Below are positions 1-7,601 of a stretch of DNA of 64,000 nt, piece by piece. Both the position numbers and the translations under genes were made by a program. Source of the DNA: Rhodocyclaceae bacterium (lineage in GTDB: Bacteria; Pseudomonadota; Gammaproteobacteria; Burkholderiales; Rhodocyclaceae); the NCBI GenBank assembly GCA_016791105.1, contig JAEUNM010000085.1:1-64000 (forward strand), read 5' to 3'. Each line of letters starts with the position of its first letter. Positions within the stretch are counted from its first letter, which is position 1. A model generated the notes under the pieces. That model was not told where the DNA came from. It saw only the letters and a program-made list of their open reading frames with translations, and did not search any database.

Positions 1-964
1 TCGGCCCCAAACCCAGCCAGGGATGACGCAGTACGGCGTCCACCGCCAGACTCCACAACGTTAGCCGATCTGCGACCACCACGTAATGGTCTGCATCGTA
101 CATTTCGAGCACAGCCCCTGCGCCCCGCAGCCGAGGCGCAATTTCAAAGGCAAGCACGAACAACAGCCACCCAACCAGCGCGCCAATTAGATACGTTCGC
201 AATAATCTGCGGGCAGAAGCGGGACAGACAAACATGGCCAGCCCCAATCCGCAGGCCAGGCCGACCCATGTGCCGCGCGCCGAAGATACGAAAGCAAGAA
301 CCCACCACCCCACGTAAATCGCCCAAACCAACACCTTCAGTGCGCGTGCGGCCCGAATGCGCAACGCGTAACGGCCACCTAGAAGCGCGGTAACACAGCC
401 CAAAAGCGGCATGGTCATCGTTTGCACTTGGGCGAAAAACCTGCGGTTACTAAAACCGGTAAAAAACCCCGCCGAATCCAGGTTGAGATTTTCGATGCTG
501 CCAGCCAAATAGGCGGCCAGACGACCCCAGACATACAGCCCACAAAACGAAACGAGCACTACTCCCAGGCAGATATCCCCGGCCTTTTGGTAACGGCGCG
601 ACCACAACACGATCAACCACGCCATTCCGGTCAACGCCACGAAGCGTGACCACTCTGCGAGCGCAAAAAATTCGAAGGGCGCCTGCGATGCCGAAGCCAG
701 ACCCAGGATAAATCCCGCAGCCAGGAAAACCCCTTCACACGCCAGTCCGGCGGCAGCTGTTCGAGCAGATTGTTTAAATACTACGCCACTCAGCGCGACC
801 GATCCGAGCAGCAGCAGCACGATCTGCCCCAACCGTTGCTGATCGTAATAGGTGAAACGGTTGTAAAGGTCAGCCAGTACTGTCGCTGTGAAATATACGC
901 ATATTGCCGCTGGGCCTGCAAAAAAAACAATGCCCCTCGGGCGAGGGGCATTACATAGAAACAC
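1..964 (-). CDS. O-antigen ligase / PglL-type pilin glycosyltransferase (3' end outside window)
   Basis: A continuous minus-strand reading frame crosses the left window edge, so the C-terminus is missing. Translated by hand it gives a multi-pass membrane protein with the marks of the Wzy_C/PglL family: a YYDQQR segment, FSNRRFFAQ, SSARGTWVG and RHPWLGLGP near the window edge. These enzymes move lipid-linked oligosaccharide onto pilin or lipid A in the periplasm; its place just after pilA suggests pilin O-glycosylation. The start is unclear. The frame is open back to a GTG at 962-964, but that start lies upstream of the pilA terminator hairpin. An ATG at 949-951 is better placed but is in the +1 frame, and an eight-T run (920-927) lies between it and the conserved part. 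No ATG, TTG or GTG occurs in frame between the T run and YYDQQR. Confidence 0.72.
   Translation of the reverse strand, partial: MFLCNAPRPRGIVFFAGPAAICVYFTATVLADLYNRFTYYDQQRLGQIVLLLLGSVALSGVVFKQSARTAAAGLACEGVFLAAGFILGLASASQAPFEFFALAEWSRFVALTGMAWLIVLWSRRYQKAGDICLGVVLVSFCGLYVWGRLAAYLAGSIENLNLDSAGFFTGFSNRRFFAQVQTMTMPLLGCVTALLGGRYALRIRAARALKVLVWAIYVGWWVLAFVSSARGTWVGLACGLGLAMFVCPASARRLLRTYLIGALVGWLLFVLAFEIAPRLRGAGAVLEMYDADHYVVVADRLTLWSLAVDAVLRHPWLGLGP
921..950 (-). terminator. Rho-independent terminator of pilA
   Basis: On the minus strand, an 8-bp perfect stem (TGCCCCTC / GAGGGGCA, 931-950) with a GGGC/GCCC loop is followed by TTG and then a run of eight T. It starts about 30 nt past the pilA stop codon. 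It also overlaps the possible start of the downstream glycosyltransferase gene, so read-through would be needed to express that gene from the pilA promoter. Confidence 0.85.
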
Positions 965-981
965 CTAAACCAGAAGCCAGA

Positions 982-1437
982 TTAGGACGCCACGAAGCCA
1001 GTCGTCTTCTTGGTACACCCGGTTGCACTCGACGTGACATAACTCCAGGTGATTTGGGTTTCCGAACCAGTCCCCATGATGGTCACGGTACAGCTTCCAA
1101 CAGCAGAACTTCCAACGACCGGAATATTGATCGTCATCGTAGGAACCGCACCGCTGGTTCTCAAAGTACCACTTGGCGCGTTTCCGAATTTCGGTGTCGG
1201 AAATGCGCTAAGCCCCAATTTGGCTGCGGTGTCACATGCCGTCATGTCGCCCGCATTGGTTTGCGTACATTCCGCTATGGCAACCTTCACGGCTTCCATT
1301 GATGAAATGTTGTCCTGCCACCGTGCCCGCGTCACGTAGTCCTGATACTGCGGGATGGCGATTGCTGCCAGAATGCCGATGATCGCAACCACGATCATAA
1401 GTTCGATCAGGGTAAAACCTTGTTGCGCCTTGCGCAT
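982..1437 (-). CDS. pilA: Type IV major pilin PilA
   Basis: A 151-residue type IVa prepilin. It has a short leader ending in QQG, then [14 protein letters not shown]: prepilin peptidase cleavage after Gly7, N-methylated Phe at +1, the conserved Glu at +5, and the hydrophobic alpha1 spine. Two C-terminal cysteines (GSC...GC) bracket a loop that fits the pilin D-region disulfide; two more cysteines (AEC, TAC) lie in the alpha-beta loop area. A Shine-Dalgarno GGAG precedes the ATG. It is preceded by a sigma-54 promoter, followed by a strong terminator, and flanked by a signalling/ATPase operon on one side and a pilin glycosylation ligase on the other. Its monocistronic layout suits a very abundant product. 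Confidence 0.95.
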   Translation of the reverse strand: MRKAQQGFTLIELMIVVAIIGILAAIAIPQYQDYVTRARWQDNISSMEAVKVAIAECTQTNAGDMTACDTAAKLGLSAFPTPKFGNAPSGTLRTSGAVPTMTINIPVVGSSAVGSCTVTIMGTGSETQITWSYVTSSATGCTKKTTGFVAS

Positions 1438-1509
1438 GATGGTCTCCAGAATGGTAAGAGGTTAAATCAAGCTTTCGGACCAGGGAGCCCTGGCCCGACA
1501 CAGCCTATC

Positions 1510-1527
1510 AAGCAGAAAGTATGCCAA
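1510..1527 (-). promoter_or_regulatory. Sigma-54 (-24/-12) promoter of pilA
   Basis: On the minus strand TTGGCATACTTTCTGCTT matches the RpoN consensus: the invariant GG (-24) and GC (-12) are separated by exactly 10 nt. This puts the transcription start near 1500 and leaves a 5' leader of about 60 nt before the pilA ATG. The leader carries a CCAGG/CCTGG hairpin (about 1480-1495). RpoN control of pilA, usually with the PilS/PilR pair, is the established arrangement in proteobacteria; pilSR are not in this window. Confidence 0.85.
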
Positions 1528-1677
1528 CCCAAAATCCTTGATCAAATAGGCCACCGTTCAGACGGTCTAGCTGGAATTTGACTCGTGGGAGTTGCATTTT
1601 TCGTGACGGACCTGCCAAAAATTGGGCGCACGGCTGACGATTTTCGTCACTTTCTGCCCGCGCCCGACCAGTAGGCC

Positions 1678-3321
1678 TCAGCGCTGAAAGCCCGGAATAC
1701 GGCTTTCGTCAACATTGTCTATCTGCGCCGGGTCCAGGAAGCGCTGCGCGTAGTTCAAATAAACCTTCTGCCGCACGAACACATCGAACAGGTCTGGATC
1801 GATGTGGCCGTTCAGGCGGAACTTGCCAAGGATGTGCAGGGATTCGGACAGGGTCTTGCCGGGTTTGTACGGCCTGTCCTTGGCCGTCAAGGCTTCGAAT
1901 ATGTCGGCGATGCCCATTACGCGCGCCTGCACCGACATTTGCTCGCGCGTGAGGCCGCGCGGGTAGCCCTTGCCGTCCATGCGCTCGTGGTGGCCACCGG
2001 CGTATTCCGGCACGTTCTTGAGGTGCTTGGGCCAGGGTAGCGCTTCCAGCATGTTGATGGTGGAAACGATGTGGTAATTGATGATTTCGCGCTCGGTCTG
2101 GGTGAGCGTGCCGGCCACGATGGCGAGATTTTCGATTTCGTTTTCGGACAGAAAATCGGCTTCGGTGCCGGTGGGATCGGTCCAGCGATACTTGATGCCT
2201 ATGGTGCGCACGCGCACGCGGTCGGTTTCGCTCATGCGCTCGCCGCCGATATTTGCCTGGCGCAGGAAGGCGCGATCCGCTTCGATTTCGGCCAGCGCAG
2301 CGGCATGGTCGGCTTCCAGCTGGTCCAAATCCGCTCGCGCCGGTTCCGGTCCAAGGGCAAGCTTCCCACGCAGCATGGCAATTTCTGCATCGCGCTTCAA
2401 TACTTCGAAGCGCGTATCGACCAGGTGTATGCGGTCGAATATGGTTTCCAGCTTGGTGGCCTTATCGACCACATGCACCGGCGTGGTTACCTTGCCGCAG
2501 TCGTGCAGCAGGCCGGCGATTTTCAATTCGTAGCGGTCCGCGTCGGTCATCGTGAAGCCGGCGAGCGGCCCCACGGTGGTGGCATTAACGGCTTCCGCCA
2601 GCATCATGGTCAGTTCCGGCACGCGCTGGCAATGGCCGCCGGTGTAGTGCGATTTTTCGTCTATCGCGGTATTGATGAGCTTGATGAACGACTCGAACAG
2701 TTCTTCAAGCTGCGTGATGAGTTGGCGATTGGTGAGCGCAATGGCCGCCTGCGAAGCGAGCGACTCCGCCAGGCGTCGCGCCGAATCCGGGAAAGCCTGC
2801 AATTCACCACTTATCGGGCTGGTACAGTTGATTAGCTGCAGCACACCAATCACGGCATTTTCGTGATTGGTAAGCGGTATGGTCAGGAACGAGCGCGAGC
2901 GATAGCCGGTGCGGTGGTCGAATTCGCGCGTGCCGGAAAAATCGAAGCCCTGCGCCGTGTAGGCGTCATCGATATTGACAGTTTCGTGCCGCAGCGCGCA
3001 GTACACGGCCACCATGGAATTATTCGGGCTGCCGTCCGGCAGATGCAGCGGCAGTGGCGGGAATTTGATCGGCCGGCCGCTCGTGCCGCCCATTGCCAGC
3101 TTGAGGCTGTCGCTGCTCAGAATGCGGAAATGCAGGCAGTCCGTCGTGTCGTCAACGATGTATATGGTGCCGCCGTCGGCGCGGCTGATGGTTTTGGCCG
3201 CGAACAGGATTTTTTCCAGCAGGGTGTCGATGTCGCGCTCCTTGGAGAGCGCGACGCCAATTTCATTGAGCTGTTCCAGGCGCTGGAACAGGTCTTTCTG
3301 ACTTGCTTCCGGGAGATCCAT
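1678..3321 (-). CDS. GAF-HD-GYP cyclic-di-GMP phosphodiesterase
   Basis: 547 residues. A GAF domain occupies roughly residues 17-205. An HD-GYP domain follows (about 220-500) with an upstream His (HCQRV, about 230), the HD pair in LLHDCGKV (273-274) and the diagnostic HHERMDGKGYP (444-454), so the metal-binding and GYP signatures look intact and hydrolysis of c-di-GMP is expected. Between the two halves of the catalytic domain is an unusually long, charged, coiled-coil-like insertion (about 290-400). It is the last gene of an eight-gene minus-strand operon, starting 6 nt after the stop of the pilus-type ATPase with only a weak Shine-Dalgarno, which suggests translational coupling. The GAF domain could sense a small molecule such as a cyclic nucleotide; the ligand cannot be read from sequence. 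Confidence 0.9.
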   Translation of the reverse strand: MDLPEASQKDLFQRLEQLNEIGVALSKERDIDTLLEKILFAAKTISRADGGTIYIVDDTTDCLHFRILSSDSLKLAMGGTSGRPIKFPPLPLHLPDGSPNNSMVAVYCALRHETVNIDDAYTAQGFDFSGTREFDHRTGYRSRSFLTIPLTNHENAVIGVLQLINCTSPISGELQAFPDSARRLAESLASQAAIALTNRQLITQLEELFESFIKLINTAIDEKSHYTGGHCQRVPELTMMLAEAVNATTVGPLAGFTMTDADRYELKIAGLLHDCGKVTTPVHVVDKATKLETIFDRIHLVDTRFEVLKRDAEIAMLRGKLALGPEPARADLDQLEADHAAALAEIEADRAFLRQANIGGERMSETDRVRVRTIGIKYRWTDPTGTEADFLSENEIENLAIVAGTLTQTEREIINYHIVSTINMLEALPWPKHLKNVPEYAGGHHERMDGKGYPRGLTREQMSVQARVMGIADIFEALTAKDRPYKPGKTLSESLHILGKFRLNGHIDPDLFDVFVRQKVYLNYAQRFLDPAQIDNVDESRIPGFQR

Positions 3322-3327
3322 GCTGAC

Positions 3328-5712
3328 TTACTTGACGCACACTGCGCGTACCTGCTTGATGTCGGTAATGCCTTGCAGAACTTTTTCGATGCCGTCCATT
3401 TTGAGCGTACGCATGCCTTCGTCCAGGGCCGTGGCAAGCAGCACGGCCACGCGCTCGCGTTCCTGGATGTTGCGTTTGACCGCATCCGAGCCGATCATCA
3501 GCTCGTGCAGACCGACACGCCCGCGGTATCCGGTATTGCTGCAATCCGGGCAGCCTTTGGCGCGATATAACTTGAACTGACCGGAATCGGAATATTGCTT
3601 GGTCCACTCCCGATAAATGCGCTCATAACTGCCCTTCGCATCGGCCTTGAACGCGGAGGTATTGAGCAATTCCTCGCAATATTCCTGCAACAGGTTTTTC
3701 ATTTCTTCCTGCTGCGGTACATACGCTTCCTTGCATTTACCGCACAGACGTTTCGCCAGCCGCTGTGCAAGTATACCAAGTAATGCGTCGGCAAAATTGA
3801 ATGGATCCATGCCCATATCGAGCAGGCGCACGATGGATTCGGGCGCACTATTCGTGTGCAGGGTGGAAAATACCAGGTGGCCGGTGAGTGAAGCTTCAAT
3901 GCCTATGGATACGGTTTCACGGTCGCGCATTTCGCCGACCATGATCACATCCGGGTCGGCACGCAAAAACGCCCGCATGATGGTCGCAAAATCCATGCCG
4001 GCCTTTTTGTTGATCTGAACCTGGCGCAAACCTTTCTGGGTTATTTCGACCGGGTCTTCGGCTGTCCAGATTTTGGTTTCGGGCGTGTTGATGTAACTGA
4101 GTATGGAGTGCAGCGTGGTGGTTTTTCCTGAGCCGGTGGGTCCGCACACGAAAAACAGGCCGTAGGGCTTGGATACGGCGTTTTTTAGGCGTTCGAGGTT
4201 CACCGGCAGCACGCCCAGTTTGTCCAGCGGTATCGGTTCGCCTGCCGCCAGTATGCGCATTACGACGTCTTCCACCCCACCCGCGGTGGGCACGGTGGCG
4301 ACGCGCAATTCGATATCCAGCGGGTTGAAGCGCTTGAATTTGATTTTCCCGTCCTGCGGCTTACGGCGCTCGGAGATATCGAGGTCGCACATGATTTTGA
4401 TGCGCGTGACCAGGGCGCTGCGATAGGTGGACGGCACTTCGATGTAATTGATGAGGCTGCCGTCCTTGCGGAAGCGTATGAGGGTTTTCTCCTTGCCGCC
4501 GCGCGGTTCTATGTGAATATCGGATGCGCCCTGTTCATAGGCGTCGACGATTACCTTGTTTACCAGCCGCACCAGTTCGTTTTCGGCCGCTGCGGATAGT
4601 TCTTCATAGGCGCCGGAGTCAACAGGGGCTTCGTCTTCGACCCCCTGCATGTCAACCAGCAGTTCACTGACGGAACCCACGATACCGCCGGTACGCGATG
4701 CGCCGTAAAACTGGTCCAGTGTATCGATGAAGTCGCGCGTGGTGGTAACGCGATATACAGCCTTCGCCTTGGGGAAAATGTTGTTGACGACGCGCGAACC
4801 TTTGGTCTTTTCCGGGTCCAGCGCCATCACGATGAGGCCTTCGGGGCCATCCTCAAGCGGCACCCATTGTTCTTCTTCGAGATACTCGCGCTTGAGGTTC
4901 TTGATCAGATCGACAGGCCGCATGCGTTCGGAGCGGAAAGTTTCATACGGCACGCCGAAAAATTTGGACAGCGCGGCACCAATGACGGGCGGCTTGATCT
5001 GAAAATCGCGCGACAGGACTTCCTCAAAATCGACACCCTTGCGGCGCGCGGCACGCGACGCGACATCGAATTCCTGCGCGGATATGACGGCATCGGCAAC
5101 CAGATGGTCGTACTTGGATTTGACGATATGCACCGGCTTGTTGCGGTGCCGGAAGGCAATCGCCAAAGTTTGCGCCAAGCCCTGCAAGCCCTCTTCGGCT
5201 ACCGGCGAAAATGGCGTATCGACCTTGTTGTTGATGAGTTGCACGACGCCGAGCAATTCGTTGGTTTGCGCTTCGACGATGGGCGCCACCAGCATTTGTT
5301 TGGTGCGATAGCCGGTGCGTTTATCGACCTCGTCGAGAAAATGCATGCCTTGCGCGATGGCTTTCAATTCCGCTTTGTCATACACGTCGGCGATATTGAC
5401 CAGGCGCTTGGTCATCGCGACATAGCCGGCTACGCTCTGTTCGGTGATGGGCAGGCGTAAATCGCGAAATGCATTGAGTCCGGTCTTGACGCGCGAAACG
5501 ATGGTGTTCTTGTCGTCGCCCAGGGCGTAAATGGTAAGGCGATCGGCATTGAACAGGCTGGAAATGTCCTTGGACAGTTCCAGCATGATTTCATCGATAT
5601 TTTGCGTCGCGTGGATTTTGTTGGTGAGTGTCTGCAGGTTCTTGAAAAAATTGAGCCTGCTCGCAACGTCTCTCATCACACCGGTATCGGTTTGCGTCAG
5701 CGTCGCGCTCAT
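3328..5712 (-). CDS. GAF domain-fused PilB/GspE-family secretion ATPase
   Basis: 794 residues. Domains in order: a GAF domain (about 18-190), a T2SSE_N/MshEN-like region (about 200-335), and a hexameric type II secretion/type IV pilus ATPase (about 370-790). The ATPase carries Walker A GPTGSGKTTT (524-533), the Asp box WTAEDPVE, Walker B with VGEMRDRET, the His box LVFSTLHTNSA, and a CxxC...CxxC zinc motif (LCGKCKEAY and CPDCSNTGY) typical of PilB/GspE rather than PilT. Canonical PilB has no GAF domain, so this is likely an accessory or second-message-gated assembly ATPase. It lies between a cNMP-binding protein and an HD-GYP protein in one operon and close to pilA. It could instead serve a type II secretion system; no pilC, pilD, pilM-Q or gsp genes are in the window. 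Confidence 0.88.
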   Translation of the reverse strand: MSATLTQTDTGVMRDVASRLNFFKNLQTLTNKIHATQNIDEIMLELSKDISSLFNADRLTIYALGDDKNTIVSRVKTGLNAFRDLRLPITEQSVAGYVAMTKRLVNIADVYDKAELKAIAQGMHFLDEVDKRTGYRTKQMLVAPIVEAQTNELLGVVQLINNKVDTPFSPVAEEGLQGLAQTLAIAFRHRNKPVHIVKSKYDHLVADAVISAQEFDVASRAARRKGVDFEEVLSRDFQIKPPVIGAALSKFFGVPYETFRSERMRPVDLIKNLKREYLEEEQWVPLEDGPEGLIVMALDPEKTKGSRVVNNIFPKAKAVYRVTTTRDFIDTLDQFYGASRTGGIVGSVSELLVDMQGVEDEAPVDSGAYEELSAAAENELVRLVNKVIVDAYEQGASDIHIEPRGGKEKTLIRFRKDGSLINYIEVPSTYRSALVTRIKIMCDLDISERRKPQDGKIKFKRFNPLDIELRVATVPTAGGVEDVVMRILAAGEPIPLDKLGVLPVNLERLKNAVSKPYGLFFVCGPTGSGKTTTLHSILSYINTPETKIWTAEDPVEITQKGLRQVQINKKAGMDFATIMRAFLRADPDVIMVGEMRDRETVSIGIEASLTGHLVFSTLHTNSAPESIVRLLDMGMDPFNFADALLGILAQRLAKRLCGKCKEAYVPQQEEMKNLLQEYCEELLNTSAFKADAKGSYERIYREWTKQYSDSGQFKLYRAKGCPDCSNTGYRGRVGLHELMIGSDAVKRNIQERERVAVLLATALDEGMRTLKMDGIEKVLQGITDIKQVRAVCVK

Positions 5713-5751
5713 GGTGCCTGCCTTGTGGATACGTGCGCCTGGCGGCGACTG

Positions 5752-6828
5752 TCAATGTTTCGACCCGGTGGGGTCTATGTGCGGTAGCCCGCCGCGCAGC
5801 AAATAGGCATCAAAGCCGTGCTGGGCGAGCAAAAATGCGGCCGCGGAACTACGCCTGCCGCTCTGGCAATATACGAGATAGGTGCGCTGCCGGTCCAGCG
5901 ACTGATAGCCGTTGCGAATTTCGCCGAGCGGAATATTGATGGCGCCCGGCAAGTGCGCACCCATAAATTCAGCCGGAAAACGCACGTCCACCCATTGCGC
6001 GCCTTTTTGCGCCAGGACACAGGCTTCGTTGTACTCAATCACGTGCAGCAAGGGGACGCGCAACAATTCGGTGAATGCGTTTTTTTCCAGCCGGTACAGC
6101 ACGCCGTCGCGCGTCATGCACACGCTGGCATTGCGCGGCGCGTCGGCAACCAGCGCCTCTTCGCCGAAAGCGTCGCCGGATTTAAGTTCAGCGACGCGAA
6201 TTTCATTGGCCCCTACGCGCCGCGTTACGCTGGCGGCGCCCTCTTCGATCACGTAGTAATAATCACCCGGCTCGCCTTCGGTGACGACAGTCTGGCCTTT
6301 CGATACCGGAATCCGCTCCATGCGCTCGAACAACTGGTTCACGTGGGCTGACGGCAGGGCTGCAAACGGGCCGCGCGTGAGCGTGCGCAAATTGAATACG
6401 CCGGACATTTCGCGCCAGTTGAGTCGGGTTTTGGGCGCGCCGGCGTCTCGAGGCGAGTCAAATTCCGTGGCGATGCGATCCCAGGTGACCAGTATGTCCA
6501 GCACTTCGTTGTCGATGCGCACAAGTTCCACGTCGGTGATCGCCTTGGCCGCGAGAAATTCGTGCGGCGGGTTGCCCAGCGGCCGGCACGCGGTATCGCT
6601 GCCGCCGACCAGCACTTCCGAACTGTCATTGCACAACGACAATTTGAGTTCACCCTTTAACAGGTAAACGCTCTGACCGCTGTAGTCCAGCACGCGGAAC
6701 GGATCGTGGTTGCGCGGCACGTGTTCGACACGGCACAGCGTGGCCAACTCGCGCCGGCATGCCGGCGATAACTCGGCGAGTGGCTGCAGCCGCGAAATGA
6801 CATCAAACAGCACGCGCTCGCCCCTCAT
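5752..6828 (-). CDS. Tandem cyclic-nucleotide-binding domains with C-terminal rhodanese domain
   Basis: 358 residues with no signal peptide or membrane segment, so probably cytoplasmic. A first cNMP-binding-like domain (about 12-130) lacks a recognisable phosphate-binding cassette. The second (about 160-275) keeps one: FGEEALVADAPRNAS, with FGE at 221-223 and the phosphate-contacting Arg at 232. A rhodanese domain follows (about 270-350) whose loop CQSGRRS has the catalytic Cys321 and the C-x2-G-x-R form, so it may be an active sulfurtransferase. No DNA-binding HTH is visible, so it is not a CRP-type regulator. It starts 3 nt after the class II phosphodiesterase gene in the cAMP/pilus operon, making it the obvious candidate cAMP receptor. 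Confidence 0.87.
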   Translation of the reverse strand: MRGERVLFDVISRLQPLAELSPACRRELATLCRVEHVPRNHDPFRVLDYSGQSVYLLKGELKLSLCNDSSEVLVGGSDTACRPLGNPPHEFLAAKAITDVELVRIDNEVLDILVTWDRIATEFDSPRDAGAPKTRLNWREMSGVFNLRTLTRGPFAALPSAHVNQLFERMERIPVSKGQTVVTEGEPGDYYYVIEEGAASVTRRVGANEIRVAELKSGDAFGEEALVADAPRNASVCMTRDGVLYRLEKNAFTELLRVPLLHVIEYNEACVLAQKGAQWVDVRFPAEFMGAHLPGAINIPLGEIRNGYQSLDRQRTYLVYCQSGRRSSAAAFLLAQHGFDAYLLRGGLPHIDPTGSKH

Positions 6829-6831
6829 CGC

Positions 6832-7599
6832 TCAAAGCTCGAAAACCTGATTGTTCTGCAGCATGCGCGGCTTGTAATCGCCCACGCACTCGGCAAGTTC
6901 GCGCATGGTCAGTTCGATCTGGCCCGGCTTGAGGTGGGTGATGAATATTTCCGGATCGCCGCGCATTTTCGCCAGTTCTTCCTTGAGCATGTCCGGGCAC
7001 AGGTGTTTGGACGCAATCGCAAGCATTTTTTCGCGATTCGAAAACGCCGTTTCAATCACCAGATAGCGCAGGCGCGGCAAGCGATTTACGGCATGCCAAA
7101 ATTCGTCGCAGGTGGTGGTGTCGCCCGAAAATGCCAGGGTATGGTTGGGCCCTTCGAGCGCATATCCGACCGCCGGTACCGTATGGCGCGCCGGCAGGAC
7201 GCGAAAACCGCGCTGGTTGATATTTACGACCTGGCCGAGCTTGATGGGTTCGTAGCGCAGGAAAGGTTCTTCCGGTTTGGGTATTTCCGTGAAATCCGGC
7301 CAGATCGACCAATTGAACAGGTGGCTGCGCAATATTTCGAGGGTGGCATCGGTCGCATGCACGGTGAGCGGCTTGTCGCGCATTTCGCCCACGGTATCGA
7401 CGATAAACGGCAGGCAGCAAATGTGGTCCAGATGCGAATGGGTCAGAAACACGTGATCGATCAGCACCAGTTCGGCGATGGACAAATCCCCCACGCCGGT
7501 ACCAGCGTCGATGAGCACGTCGTTATCGACGAGCATGGACGTGGTACGCAGGTGCCGGCCGCCTATGCCACCGCTGCACCCGAGGATGCGCACTTTCAT
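6832..7599 (-). CDS. Class II 3',5'-cyclic-nucleotide phosphodiesterase (metallo-beta-lactamase fold)
   Basis: About 255 residues from the ATG at 7599. The frame stays open further upstream to 7635, but that part overlaps the end of the cyclase gene, and MKVRILGCSGG is the natural beginning of this fold. The metal-binding motif THSHLDHI (residues 53-60) matches the class II PDE pattern HxHLDH. Later ligands are likely ARHTVP, SGDTT and ITHLKPG. Related enzymes hydrolyse cAMP or cGMP (yeast Pde1, Vibrio CpdP type). The gene begins 2 nt after the adenylate cyclase stop codon, so synthesis and breakdown of cAMP are encoded back to back. Other MBL-fold hydrolase activities cannot be excluded. Confidence 0.82.
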   Translation of the reverse strand: MKVRILGCSGGIGGRHLRTTSMLVDNDVLIDAGTGVGDLSIAELVLIDHVFLTHSHLDHICCLPFIVDTVGEMRDKPLTVHATDATLEILRSHLFNWSIWPDFTEIPKPEEPFLRYEPIKLGQVVNINQRGFRVLPARHTVPAVGYALEGPNHTLAFSGDTTTCDEFWHAVNRLPRLRYLVIETAFSNREKMLAIASKHLCPDMLKEELAKMRGDPEIFITHLKPGQIELTMRELAECVGDYKPRMLQNNQVFEL

Positions 7600-7601
7600 G
7601 G

